DNA of 64,000 bases from Thiobacillus sp. (GCA_030679915.1 JAUXRY010000034.1:62001-126000); one strand, 5' to 3'. Numbered from the stretch's first letter, positions 8,076 to 17,264 are shown. Numbers and translations: made by a program. Notes: generated from the sequence alone by a model not told the origin.

Positions 8076-9091
8076 GCATCCCGGCGATTTCAGTTATTTT
8101 GCCGGTTTATAACGCAGAAAAATATGTTGCCATAGCGGTTGAATCGGTGTTGACACAGACTTTCTCTAATTTCGAGCTGTTACTGATTGATGACGGGTCG
8201 ACCGATGGCTCTTTGCCTATTCTCCAACGCTATGCCGCCCGTGATGATCGCATCACGTTAATCACCCGGGAAAATCGCGGACTCGTGGCCAGCTTGAATG
8301 AAGGCATAACTTTGGCCAGGGGGAAATGGTTGGCCCGTATGGATGCTGACGATATTTCCTTGCCTCACCGTTTCGAGCGGCAGATTGCATGGCTTAATCA
8401 AACTCATGCTGATATTTGTGGCAGTTGGGCGCAAACTTTCGGCACTCGACCTAATATGTGGCGTTATCCGTTATCGCATGAGGCCTGTGAGGTGCAGTTG
8501 TTGTTTGATGTGCCTGTTGCGCATCCGGCTGTAATGGCCCATAAAAATGTTTTCCGTTCACTCGGGTACGACAGTCGATTTGCTCAGGTGGAGGACTACG
8601 ACATTTGGCAACGGGCATGGGCTGCCGGTTTCACGTTTTCCAACATTGATGAAGCATTGCTTCGCTATCGCACCCACGCTGGGCAAGTGTCGGTGACTCA
8701 GGCTCAGGCGCAACGAGAAGTGGCTCAGTCCATTCGATTGAGGCATTGGCAAGCTATCTTGGGTAACCATCACCGTCCAGCCATCGAACAGATATTGAAG
8801 ATATTCGATGGCAATGGTGGTGATTTATCGCTTATTACGCCGGCACTCGTCTGCTTGCGCGACCGTTATGGCGGCGAAGCGCAGGATGTATTGATGTTTA
8901 ATTCATTCCGACTGTTTTGTCGTGCTGCAGCATTCAACGCTGAACCTTGGAAATTATGGCAATCGCTCACTAAAGGCATACCCGGCGCATCCACCTGGGA
9001 AAAACCTGTCATTCTGCGTCTGCTACGGGCGCTGAGGATGCAACCTGGGCGTTCCATTTTTAAGTATCTTCGATCATTTTATCTGCGCTAA
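8072..9091 (+). CDS. Glycosyltransferase family 2
   Basis: ATG 8072 overlaps the upstream stop (ATGA), which decides the start. The 339-residue protein has a GT-A fold N-terminus, ISVILPVYNAEKYV with IDDGSTDGS, and the metal-binding acidic motif in RMDADDISLP. The C-terminal third is less conserved and shows no obvious membrane segment. It is a typical cytosolic O-antigen transferase; donor and linkage cannot be read from the sequence. It is followed three bases later by another GT2 gene. Confidence 0.85.
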   Translation: MSIPAISVILPVYNAEKYVAIAVESVLTQTFSNFELLLIDDGSTDGSLPILQRYAARDDRITLITRENRGLVASLNEGITLARGKWLARMDADDISLPHRFERQIAWLNQTHADICGSWAQTFGTRPNMWRYPLSHEACEVQLLFDVPVAHPAVMAHKNVFRSLGYDSRFAQVEDYDIWQRAWAAGFTFSNIDEALLRYRTHAGQVSVTQAQAQREVAQSIRLRHWQAILGNHHRPAIEQILKIFDGNGGDLSLITPALVCLRDRYGGEAQDVLMFNSFRLFCRAAAFNAEPWKLWQSLTKGIPGASTWEKPVILRLLRALRMQPGRSIFKYLRSFYLR

Positions 9092-9094
9092 TTT

Positions 9095-10036
9095 ATGCCT
9101 GCTACCTCCATCAGTATAGTCATCCCGCTATACAACAAGGAACGACACATCGCCGATACCTTGATCAGCGTACTGGAGCAATCCCGCCCTCCGGACGAGA
9201 TTATCGTTGTTAATGATGGATCGACAGACGGCAGCGGCGAAGCGGTGGGTCCTTTTCTGACACGCGGCGTCAAACTCGTTCAGCAGGCCAACCAAGGTGA
9301 GAGCGCTGCGCGCAATGCGGGTGTCGCAGCGGCTACATCAGAGTATGTTGCCTTTCTCGATGCTGACGATTTTTGGCGACCCAGCCATGTCGCAGTGTTG
9401 CAGCAACTTATCGAGCAGTTCCCACATGTCGGTTTGCTGAGCACGCTGCATGAAATACGCTTCGATGGGCATACATTTCTGCCGCGCTCGCCATTCATGC
9501 GAGGAGATATGGTTCTGGTAGAGGATTTTTTCATATCAATGGCGAGAGGCTTATCGTTGGTCAATTCATCTACAGCCTGCGCAAAACGAGGAGCCTTGGT
9601 CGAAATTGGCGGGTTCCCGATTGGTGTTAGGAAAGGGCCGGATATCATTACCTGGATCAGGCTGGCCCGGCGATTTGGGATGGCACATGCCGCAGAAGTC
9701 ACGGCTGTTTATAACCGGGATGCCACTCATCGAGTCAGTTTGCTGCGGGAAAGCGAAGCACCTGGGTCATTGCTTTATCTGCGTGATCTAATCGAGCATG
9801 GAGACTTGCGCGAAACCGAAAAAACCTCGGCCGGTGTACTGTTTGACAGCATCTCGTTTTACTGCGCTGCCGGAATGAAGCGGGATGGCGATGTGCATGG
9901 CGTAAAAACCATACGTGCCTTGGCAATCGGTTTGCGACGTTGGAAGCTTGCCGCCGCGCTGTCATCGATTTCGATGACCCCAGCCTTCCTGCTCGCGATT
10001 GCAGGTCGGTTTCGGCATAAAAAAATTCCAGGCTGA
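9095..10036 (+). CDS. Glycosyltransferase family 2
   Basis: This 313-residue protein starts ISIVIPLYNKE, continues VVNDGSTDGS and has FLDADDFW as the acidic DxD-type motif, all diagnostic of GT2. The C-terminal end (AALSSISMTPAFLLAIAGRF) is hydrophobic and may contact the membrane. It lies three bases after another GT2 gene, and its TGA overlaps the ATG of the asnB-like gene (TGATG), so it belongs to a tightly coupled operon. Specificity is unknown. Confidence 0.85.
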   Translation: MPATSISIVIPLYNKERHIADTLISVLEQSRPPDEIIVVNDGSTDGSGEAVGPFLTRGVKLVQQANQGESAARNAGVAAATSEYVAFLDADDFWRPSHVAVLQQLIEQFPHVGLLSTLHEIRFDGHTFLPRSPFMRGDMVLVEDFFISMARGLSLVNSSTACAKRGALVEIGGFPIGVRKGPDIITWIRLARRFGMAHAAEVTAVYNRDATHRVSLLRESEAPGSLLYLRDLIEHGDLRETEKTSAGVLFDSISFYCAAGMKRDGDVHGVKTIRALAIGLRRWKLAAALSSISMTPAFLLAIAGRFRHKKIPG

Positions 10037-11994
10037 TGTGTGGTCTAGCGGGTTTCTGGTGTTCCGGTGTGTTGCCGGATCCTGGCGTGCTAGCTCGCAT
10101 GGCCGATACCCTCGTCCATCGCGGCCCGGATGACGCAGGGTGGTGGGTAGATGAATTCGCCGGTATCGGCTTGGCGCATCGGCGTCTCTCTATTCTCGAT
10201 ATTTCGCCTGCCGGACATCAACCGATGGTCTCCCCTTCTGGGCGCTATGTAATTGTTTTCAATGGAGAGATTTATAACCATTTGGAATTGCGTGCCATGC
10301 TGGAGAGATTATCCCTCCCCCAGCAACGAGGGGGGGATAATGGCGGCTGGCGTGGACATTCAGATACGGAAACTCTGCTGGCCTCGTTAGAGGCGTGGGG
10401 CGTTGAAGATACGCTTATGAAGAGCGTGGGGATGTTCGCCCTGGCGTTGTGGGATCGCGAAACCCGTATGCTTACTTTGGCACGTGATCGGCTGGGTGAG
10501 AAACCGCTGTATTACGGCTGGCAAAAGGGCGTGTTGCTGTTTGGCTCGGAGTTGAAAGCACTCAAGGCGCATCCTGCGTTTGTGGGTGAAATTGACCGCG
10601 ATGCGCTGGCGTTATATTTGCGTCACAGCGCCATTCCAGCACCCTACTCGATTTATCAGGGTATACACAAACTGCCGCCCGGCACTTTTTTGCAGATCCA
10701 CGCCGGACAAAAGAATGCGCGGCCGGTAGCATATTGGTCGGTGCGGTCGGTGGCCGAAGCAGGGCAGCGCAATCTGTTTCGGGGGGGCGAGGCGGAAGCG
10801 GTGGCCGAGCTAGAACACTTGCTCGGTCAGAGCATTGCCGGGCAGATGTTGGCGGATGTGCCGCTGGGTGCGTTCCTGTCCGGCGGCGTGGATTCCAGCA
10901 TCGTGGTGGCACTGATGCAGGCGCGCTCGAGCCGCCCGGTCAAGACCTTCACTATCGGTTTCCGTGAACAAGGCTACAACGAGGCAGAACACGCGCTGGC
11001 GGTGGCGCAGCATCTGGGTACGGAACATACCGAACTGTATGTTCCGGCGAATGAGGCACAGGAGGTGATTCCGCTGTTGCCGCAGTTGTACGATGAGCCG
11101 TTTGCCGATTCTTCGCAGATTCCCACTTATCTGGTCTCGAAGCTAGCACGCCAGCATGTGACGGTGAGCCTGTCTGGCGATGGCGGCGATGAGTTGTTCG
11201 GCGGCTATAACCGTTATGTATGGGTGCAGCGCCTCTGGCGACGCTTGGGCTGGATGCCGCTGCCGCTACGCGCAGCACTCGCCGGAGTATTAACCGCTCT
11301 GCCACCGGCGGCTTGGGACGGCGCGTTCCGTCGCGTCAACCGCCTACTGCCAGCGCGCCTGCGCTACGCAAGCCTTGGCGACAAGTTACATAAGCTGGCG
11401 GATATTCTTGCAACACAAAGTCCCGAGGAAATCTATTTAGGCCTGGTGTCGCACTGGAAGCAACCGGTTCAGATCGTCAAGGGCGGGGTCGAACCCGCTA
11501 CCGCGCTGACCGATGCCCGCCAATGGGCGAATGTGCCCGATCTCACCCACCGCATGATGTATCTGGATACGGTGAGCTATCTGCCGGACGACATTCTGAC
11601 CAAGGTGGATCGCGCCGCGATGGGCGTATCGCTGGAAACGCGGGTGCCATTTTTGGATCATCGCGTGCTGGAATTTGCCTGGACGCTGCCGTTGGCGATG
11701 AAACTGCGCGATGGGCAAAGCAAATGGCTGTTGCGACAAGTGCTGTATCGCCATGTGCCGAGAGAACTGATCGAACGTCCCAAAATGGGCTTTGGCATTC
11801 CGCTTGACGTCTGGTTGCGTGGACCGCTCAAGGGCTGGGCAGATGGCCTGCTCGACCCAGTGCGGCTGGCGCGCGAAGGTTATTTTGAGCCGGAACCGAT
11901 CCGGCAGAAATGGCGCGAACATCAGGCCGGGCGTAGAAACTGGTCGTATGACCTGTGGAATGTGTTGATGTTTCAGGCTTGGATGGAGTCGTGA
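10036..11994 (+). CDS. asnB: Glutamine-dependent asparagine synthase-like amidotransferase
   Basis: This 652-residue protein has the class II glutaminase N-terminus with Cys2 as nucleophile (MCGLAGFW) and, from about residue 250, an Asn-synthase ATP-pyrophosphatase domain with the PP-loop LSGGVDSS (281-288). In polysaccharide loci such enzymes (for example WbpS of Pseudomonas aeruginosa O6) are thought to amidate uronic acids rather than aspartate, and that is the likely job here. It overlaps both neighbours by one base. An extra segment near residues 92-104 is encoded by an imperfect palindrome (10309-10340). A G7 run lies at 10781-10787. Confidence 0.88.
   Translation: MCGLAGFWCSGVLPDPGVLARMADTLVHRGPDDAGWWVDEFAGIGLAHRRLSILDISPAGHQPMVSPSGRYVIVFNGEIYNHLELRAMLERLSLPQQRGGDNGGWRGHSDTETLLASLEAWGVEDTLMKSVGMFALALWDRETRMLTLARDRLGEKPLYYGWQKGVLLFGSELKALKAHPAFVGEIDRDALALYLRHSAIPAPYSIYQGIHKLPPGTFLQIHAGQKNARPVAYWSVRSVAEAGQRNLFRGGEAEAVAELEHLLGQSIAGQMLADVPLGAFLSGGVDSSIVVALMQARSSRPVKTFTIGFREQGYNEAEHALAVAQHLGTEHTELYVPANEAQEVIPLLPQLYDEPFADSSQIPTYLVSKLARQHVTVSLSGDGGDELFGGYNRYVWVQRLWRRLGWMPLPLRAALAGVLTALPPAAWDGAFRRVNRLLPARLRYASLGDKLHKLADILATQSPEEIYLGLVSHWKQPVQIVKGGVEPATALTDARQWANVPDLTHRMMYLDTVSYLPDDILTKVDRAAMGVSLETRVPFLDHRVLEFAWTLPLAMKLRDGQSKWLLRQVLYRHVPRELIERPKMGFGIPLDVWLRGPLKGWADGLLDPVRLAREGYFEPEPIRQKWREHQAGRRNWSYDLWNVLMFQAWMES
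10309..10340. repeat. Imperfect inverted repeat inside the asnB-like gene
   Basis: Arms TTATCCCTCCC and GGGGGGGATAA flank a short loop; one T-G wobble interrupts an 11-base stem. It encodes residues about 92-102 (roughly SLPQQRGGDNG), which look inserted relative to the usual family spacing between the YNHLELR motif and the RGHSDTETLL motif. It is possibly a small in-frame insertion. Confidence 0.5.
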
Positions 11995-12932
11995 TGCTGT
12001 GCAAACTTGGTGATTTTACGGATTTCCTCATCTCGCCAGACGATGGTGAGCGACTGAGCCTAGTGTTTGATGAGACCGGAACATTAATTGATTGTTCGTC
12101 ACCTGTCCGAAAATTCAAGATATACCAAGGCGTACCTATCCTTCTGCCATTGCGCTCGGTTGAACACGATGAGGGCGATGCTATATCGCTCGTGCCACGG
12201 AGACGTCATCCTGCATTACGCGCAATTTCGCGTTTCATCAATGGCGCTAACCGGGTTGCAGAAGTCAACGCGCAGCAATTTTTGCACTTGCTGAGAGGTG
12301 AGTGCAAGGATAGGCGGCCACGCGTGCTGATAGTTGGCGCTGGCATGATCGGTGATGGATCAGAATTGCTTTACGAAGCAGCCGAAGTTGATCTCATCGC
12401 CTTTGATATTTACCGTACAGAGCAAGTGCAATTTGTGGCGGATGCCCATAAAATCCCCTTGGCTGACGGGAGTGTCGATGGGGTATGGATACAAGCCGTG
12501 CTGGAACATGTCATCGTACCCGAGCAGGTTGTTGATGAAATGCATCGAGTTCTGCGCGACGGAGGACTCGTCTATTCAGAGACCCCCTTCATGCAGCAGG
12601 TTCATGAAGGTCGATTCGATTTTCAGCGGTTCAGCGAAAGTGGACACCGCTGGCTTTTTCGCAAATTCGACTTGATTGACAGCGGCGTTGTTTGGGGGCC
12701 TGGCTGGGCGTTGCAATGGTCGATCCGTTACTTCTTTTGGGGACTGACCAGGAGCCGGGTGTTGGGAATTATGCTTTCGGCGCCGTTCATGTTCGTTCGG
12801 TGGTTAGATCGATTTATACCGCGCGGCTTTGGAAGCGATGGTGCTTCTAACCTTTTCTTCATGGGTAAGAAGATGGGACGCGAACTTGCTAGCGACGACA
12901 TCATTTCATTTTACCGTGGTGCGCAACGATAA
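11994..12932 (+). CDS. Class I SAM-dependent methyltransferase
   Basis: ATG 11994 overlaps the upstream TGA (TGATG), giving 312 residues. A short N-terminal segment (SPDDGERLSL, then a later YxGVPILLP) resembles the Trm112/UPF0434-like zinc-ribbon-derived leader often seen before Methyltransf_11 domains, but lacks cysteines. The central domain has a motif I variant VLIVGAGMIGDG, acidic FDIYR and the post-motif AVLEHV. It probably methylates a sugar or lipid intermediate in polysaccharide synthesis. Its C-terminal hydrophobic stretch (WALQWSIRYFFWGL) might dock to the membrane. Confidence 0.75.
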   Translation: MLCKLGDFTDFLISPDDGERLSLVFDETGTLIDCSSPVRKFKIYQGVPILLPLRSVEHDEGDAISLVPRRRHPALRAISRFINGANRVAEVNAQQFLHLLRGECKDRRPRVLIVGAGMIGDGSELLYEAAEVDLIAFDIYRTEQVQFVADAHKIPLADGSVDGVWIQAVLEHVIVPEQVVDEMHRVLRDGGLVYSETPFMQQVHEGRFDFQRFSESGHRWLFRKFDLIDSGVVWGPGWALQWSIRYFFWGLTRSRVLGIMLSAPFMFVRWLDRFIPRGFGSDGASNLFFMGKKMGRELASDDIISFYRGAQR

Positions 12933-13016
12933 AACCGCACGTGCACTCTACACATAAATCGGCAGTCATATTGCCAGGAAGCGCTGTATTGATGATGTTT
13001 CTGGCGTAAGAAATAG

Positions 13017-15236
13017 ATGATTAAACCGCATAGCTTGCCGATCCGCTATACGCCCAAATTCGTTGTGGCGGTAATACTGCTTACGCTAGTGTTGTGGCTA
13101 TCGGGAGCAGAAGCAATTGTCGCCCGGCTGCCCCAGTTTCCGCTGGTCAATCTGGGCCTCATTCTCCTGCTGCTGACCGCCAATTTGTGGCTAGTGGCAT
13201 TCCGTTTCTGGCGCGTGCTGGCGCATTTTGCCATTCGGGTGCCGTGGGCCGTTGCTTCGCGCGCGAGCCTGGCCGGTCATGCGGCGGGACTGGTCATGAC
13301 TTCCCTGTTCGGGCAAGTCGCCGGACGTCAAGCTGTCCTGCGCGATTTTGATGTTTCGCCAGAAGTGAACGCCAGTCTGGCTGGTTACGAGCGTGTGCTG
13401 TTGGCGATCATCAGCGGCACGCTGGCATTCCTGGGGGGGGGCTATTTGCTTGGGCAGCACATGGTGGCCAGTTTTTTCCAGATGATTCCCCTGTTGGAAA
13501 TTGTGTTGTTGGTCTTGGCCGGCGTGGTATTAAGTTTATGGATGGGGCGGTCCCGTTTCGAGGCGAGTTTATCCAAGCGGGTGCTGACAAGCCCCAACCT
13601 TTCCCGCGTTGCTTGGATTGTGGTCTTGATCACTGCTGGCCAGGCGCTGATTCTGGGCAGCTTTGTCCTGGCAATACTTGCCCTCCGCCCGGAAACGCCC
13701 TTGCTTTCGTCGTTTGCGGCGGCGGCGCTGATCAGCTTTGCCGCAAGTCTACCCATCACCATCGGCGGCTGGGGTGTGCGTGAACTGGCCGCAGTATTTG
13801 TGTTGGGAAAACTGGGTATCTCCGCAGCAGATGCAGTCACCATCTCCATCGTCATCGGCCTTTGTGCAACCGTGGTCATATTAGTGTTCACCTCCTTCGT
13901 ATTGAGGAAGCCTATGACTCAATTCCCCCTCGACCTGGAAAGCACCGTGAAAACGCATTCTGTTCTGGAAATAGAGAGGGCGTCTGCCTGGTTGTTGGGC
14001 ATGGCGGTGGCGGTCACGATTTTTTTCCAGTTTCACGTTGAGTTGCCCTCAGGCGTACTTAATCTGAACTTGGCCGACCCTTTCGCCATTCTGGCGCTGG
14101 CGGCGGTCAGCCTGCACGTCCTGATGCTGCGACAACCACCCAAATGGCGCATCGCGGGATTCAATCGGATTTTGTTGCTTTTTAGCGTCTTGCTGCTGAT
14201 CGGATTTATCGTCGGCTGGCTGCAAATTGGGGTGACGCAATGGGCGTTGGGCGGACGGCTATTGGGATGGCTGGTTCTGTTGGGCTACTTGTCAGCTGGT
14301 TATTTGATTGCTGTGCACGCGGGTTCCAGGGGTGCGCGCCGCTTAGGTGAAACGCTTACTGCGACAGCGGTCATCGTCGTGCTCTGGCAGGTGGTCAGCC
14401 GCGTGCTCTACACACAGGGATGGGAGGTAGCCATACCTACACCAAACTTTGAAGGCTACTCCGGCAATCGCAATGCCTTTGCGTTTCAGTTGCTGGCAGT
14501 GATGACGCTGTTGCTAGCGTACTCCCGTGTATATGCATATCGTACGGGCGGAGTGCTGCGCGTCGCGTTGCTGCTGGGCGTGGTGTTGGCCGGGCTGGTG
14601 TGGAGCGGGTCGCGCGCTGGCATGCTGGCAGGCATCATTCTGCTGTTGATGGGCGGACTCGGCGGGATGGCATCGCGTCGGTCCATTGTCGGGGCGTTGT
14701 TGATGGCGTGCTTGATGTGGGGCGGATTTTGGCTGATGCAAAGTGGTCTGACGCAGAGTGGTCTGACGCAGAGTGGCGTGATTCAAAGCAGCCTGATGCA
14801 GAGCGCCTTATCGGGCGAATTCAGCAATCAAGAACGCGTGGCAACCTGGATGCGCGCCTTCGAACTGTGGCGGCAATCGCCTTTTATCGGCGCGGGTCTA
14901 GGGATTTTCATGGCGGAAAGCCCGGCACAGTTTGGGCATCCGACGGTCATCCACAGCACGCCTTTGTGGATACTCGCTGAGTTTGGTTTGCTAGGGCTGG
15001 CGGTGATGGGCTGGACGGGGTGGAAACTGCTTCGATTTGCGCTGCCGGCTGCGTCCGGCCGGACCCTGGACCGAGTCCGGCCCACCCGAGCAGCGCTGCT
15101 GCTTTTGCTGGCGATGTTTGCCATATTCAGTCTGTTTCATGAGATGTTGTATCAGCGCATTCTGTGGCTGGTGCTGGGTGCGTTACTTGCTCGCTCGGGC
15201 GCGGCGGTGACGCAGGGAAGACAATGTGGGCAATAA
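13017..15236 (+). CDS. Fusion: UPF0104/LPG-synthase-TM flippase-like domain + O-antigen ligase/polymerase domain
   Basis: This 739-residue polytopic membrane protein is about the sum of two normal families. Residues 1 to about 305 match the UPF0104 (LPG_synthase_TM) type: many helices, then the signature LPITIGGWGVRELAAVFVL and a following helix. Residues about 320-739 look like a WaaL/Wzy ligase: GYSGNRNAFAFQLL, WSGSRAGML, a periplasmic loop with ERVATWMRAFELW-x-x-SPFIGAGLG and HSTPLWILAEFGLLG. Together they could couple lipid-linked glycan movement to its ligation or polymerisation. The coding frame is continuous with no stop or start at the junction. Five copies of a pentapeptide repeat (residues 573-597) and a G9 tract (13433-13441) are unusual. 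Confidence 0.75.
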   Translation: MIKPHSLPIRYTPKFVVAVILLTLVLWLSGAEAIVARLPQFPLVNLGLILLLLTANLWLVAFRFWRVLAHFAIRVPWAVASRASLAGHAAGLVMTSLFGQVAGRQAVLRDFDVSPEVNASLAGYERVLLAIISGTLAFLGGGYLLGQHMVASFFQMIPLLEIVLLVLAGVVLSLWMGRSRFEASLSKRVLTSPNLSRVAWIVVLITAGQALILGSFVLAILALRPETPLLSSFAAAALISFAASLPITIGGWGVRELAAVFVLGKLGISAADAVTISIVIGLCATVVILVFTSFVLRKPMTQFPLDLESTVKTHSVLEIERASAWLLGMAVAVTIFFQFHVELPSGVLNLNLADPFAILALAAVSLHVLMLRQPPKWRIAGFNRILLLFSVLLLIGFIVGWLQIGVTQWALGGRLLGWLVLLGYLSAGYLIAVHAGSRGARRLGETLTATAVIVVLWQVVSRVLYTQGWEVAIPTPNFEGYSGNRNAFAFQLLAVMTLLLAYSRVYAYRTGGVLRVALLLGVVLAGLVWSGSRAGMLAGIILLLMGGLGGMASRRSIVGALLMACLMWGGFWLMQSGLTQSGLTQSGVIQSSLMQSALSGEFSNQERVATWMRAFELWRQSPFIGAGLGIFMAESPAQFGHPTVIHSTPLWILAEFGLLGLAVMGWTGWKLLRFALPAASGRTLDRVRPTRAALLLLLAMFAIFSLFHEMLYQRILWLVLGALLARSGAAVTQGRQCGQ
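14733..14807 (+). repeat. Five tandem 15-base repeats coding L-[MT]-Q-S-G
   Basis: Five consecutive 15-base units begin at 14733, 14748, 14763, 14778 and 14793; units 2 and 3 are nearly identical. They encode LMQSG, LTQSG, LTQSG, VIQSS and LMQSA, in frame, at the start of the large periplasmic loop of the ligase domain. Copy-number change would keep the frame and only lengthen the loop. Confidence 0.85.
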
Positions 15237-16341
15237 GTTGCTTTTTGTGGTGACCGAAGACTGGTATTTCGTCTCCCATCGCTTGCCACTCGCAGTATCA
15301 GCGCAGGCCGCAGGGTTCGACGTCGCGGTAGCGACGCGCGTTGGACGGCATGCGGAGATCATACGCGACGCGGGAATCCGGCTGATTCCTTTTGCGCTGT
15401 CACGACGTGGTGGCAACCCGCTGCGCGAGATAGTGGCAATGTGGCGCCTGTATCGTCGTGAGCAACCTGATTTGGTTCACCATGTGGCTTTGAAACCGGT
15501 AATGTTTGGCGCGTTGGCGGCGTGGCTGGCGCGCGTGCCCGCGCAGGTGAATGCGGTGGCCGGGCTGGGGTGGCTGTTCACCTCGTCTGGCCGCATGGTG
15601 CGCCTGGTTCGCCCAGTGTTGCGCTGGATGCTGGCGCGCCTGCTCAACCAGCCGCATAGTTTGACCATTGTGCAAAATCCGGAAGACCAGTCTCTACTCG
15701 AACGCTCGGGCGTATCAGCCGCGCGCTTGCGGTTGATACGTGGTGCGGGGGTGGATGTTCAGGTTTTTTATCCAGTGATGCCACCCCCTGGGCCGGTTTG
15801 TATTGTGCTGGTTGCGCGCATGTTGTGGGACAAGGGCGTGGGCGAGTTCGTCGAGGCCGCACGCTGCTTGACCGTGGCAGGCGTCAGTGCGCGTTTTGTG
15901 CTGGTGGGCGAGCCCGACCCCGCCAATCCTGCCTCGGTGCCCGAATCGACCTTGCGCGATTGGCACGGGCAGCATGGTGTGGAATGGTGGGGCAGACGGG
16001 AAGATATGCCCGCCGTGCTGCAGGCAGCACATATCGCCTGCCTGCCGTCATCTTATGGAGAGGGCTTGCCCAAATCGTTGCTGGAAGCGGCTGCCTGCGG
16101 CTTGCCGATCGTGACAACCGATGCGCCGGGGTGTCGCGAAGTGGTGCGGAACGGCGTGAACGGCCTGTTGGTGCCGGTGCGCGATGCGGCTGCGCTGGCG
16201 GCGGCGTTGGAAAAGCTGATTGGCGATGCTGCGCTGCGCCGCAGCATGGGTGAACAGTCGAGAGTGCGGGCTGAAACTGAATTCGGGCTGGAGACTGTTA
16301 TTGCGCAGACGCTGGCGGTTTATCGCGAGGTGTGCGCATGA
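15226..16341 (+). CDS. Glycosyltransferase family 4
   Basis: This 371-residue protein starts at GTG 15226, overlapping the fusion gene by 11 bases. It has a GT-B fold. The N-terminal half includes HRLPLAVSAQAAGFDVAVATR, and the C-terminal half has the retaining GT4 signature SSYGEGLPKSLLEAAACGLPIVTTDAPGCREVV, with the conserved E-x7-E type nucleotide-binding glutamates. It resembles PglA/WbpU-type transferases that add an early N-acetylated sugar. Its TGA overlaps the next ATG, and the order GT4, SDR, WbpL-like, WbpM-like recalls wbpU-wbpV-wbpL-wbpM of P. aeruginosa O6. Confidence 0.85.
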   Translation: MGNKLLFVVTEDWYFVSHRLPLAVSAQAAGFDVAVATRVGRHAEIIRDAGIRLIPFALSRRGGNPLREIVAMWRLYRREQPDLVHHVALKPVMFGALAAWLARVPAQVNAVAGLGWLFTSSGRMVRLVRPVLRWMLARLLNQPHSLTIVQNPEDQSLLERSGVSAARLRLIRGAGVDVQVFYPVMPPPGPVCIVLVARMLWDKGVGEFVEAARCLTVAGVSARFVLVGEPDPANPASVPESTLRDWHGQHGVEWWGRREDMPAVLQAAHIACLPSSYGEGLPKSLLEAAACGLPIVTTDAPGCREVVRNGVNGLLVPVRDAAALAAALEKLIGDAALRRSMGEQSRVRAETEFGLETVIAQTLAVYREVCA

Positions 16342-17264
16342 AGGTACAGGTTACCGGCGCCACCGGTTTTGTTGGATCTGCATTGCGCGCCAGGCTGGGG
16401 GCTTGCGGACATGGCGTGGTGCCCGCTGTGCGTAACCCGTCCGGTTTGCCTCACGAGGTGGTGGTCGGCAATCTGGCGGCATCAACGGATTGGCGGCTGG
16501 CACTGACCGGGTGCGAAGGGGTGGTGCACCTAGCCGCGCGGGTGCATGTAATGGACGACCCGGCAGCCAATCCGCTGGCGTTGTACCGGGAAACCAATCG
16601 TGATGCCACGCTCAATCTTGCCCGTCAGGCGGCCCAAGCCGGGGTGAAGCGTTTTGTGTTCATCAGCACTATCAAAGTCAACGGCGAAGGACGCGATACG
16701 CCCTATCGTGAAACCGATGCGGCAGCGCCCGATGATGCGTATGCGATTTCCAAATGGGAAGCTGAACAGGGTTTGCAGCGGATTGCTGAGGATACAGGGA
16801 TGGACGTTGTCATTCTGCGACCGCCGCTGGTTTATGGACCGGGTGTGAAAGCAAATTTCCTGCGTCTGATGAAAATGGTTCAGAACGGGTGGCCGCTGCC
16901 GCTGGGGGCGATACGCAATCGCCGCAGTCTTTTATATCTGGGCAATTTCGTTGATGCGATCCGGGTGTGTGTCGAACACCCCGCTGCTGCGGGGCAGACA
17001 TTCTTGCTGGACGACGGCAAGCCGGTTTCGACGCCGGAACTGATCCGTGCGCTGGCGCGGGCTATGAATCGCTCGGCGAACCTGCATGCGGTTCCGGTGA
17101 GCGTGCTGCAACTGGCTGGCGCCCTGTTGGGCAAGCGCGCGGCGGTGGCGCGTCTCACTGGCTCACTTTACGTAGAGGGTTCGGCCATACGCTCGCAACT
17201 TGGTTGGGTGCCACCGTTTTCGATGGAGGCCGGGCTGGCAGCAACAGTGGCGGATTTGGCATGA
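16338..17264 (+). CDS. wbpV: WbpV-like UDP-4-keto-6-deoxy-HexNAc reductase/epimerase (SDR)
   Basis: ATG 16338 is chosen over GTG 16332 because it forms an ATGA overlap. The protein of about 308 residues has the Rossmann motif VTGATGFVGSAL, the line VVHLAARVHVMDD typical of the WbpV/GalE-like subgroup, and Tyr-x3-Lys in YAISKWEAE. In P. aeruginosa O6, WbpV reduces UDP-4-keto-6-deoxy-GlcNAc to UDP-D-QuiNAc. Here it sits directly before the initiating transferase and the 4,6-dehydratase that would supply that substrate. The pathway role is an inference from synteny plus family. Confidence 0.75.
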   Translation: MKVQVTGATGFVGSALRARLGACGHGVVPAVRNPSGLPHEVVVGNLAASTDWRLALTGCEGVVHLAARVHVMDDPAANPLALYRETNRDATLNLARQAAQAGVKRFVFISTIKVNGEGRDTPYRETDAAAPDDAYAISKWEAEQGLQRIAEDTGMDVVILRPPLVYGPGVKANFLRLMKMVQNGWPLPLGAIRNRRSLLYLGNFVDAIRVCVEHPAAAGQTFLLDDGKPVSTPELIRALARAMNRSANLHAVPVSVLQLAGALLGKRAAVARLTGSLYVEGSAIRSQLGWVPPFSMEAGLAATVADLA

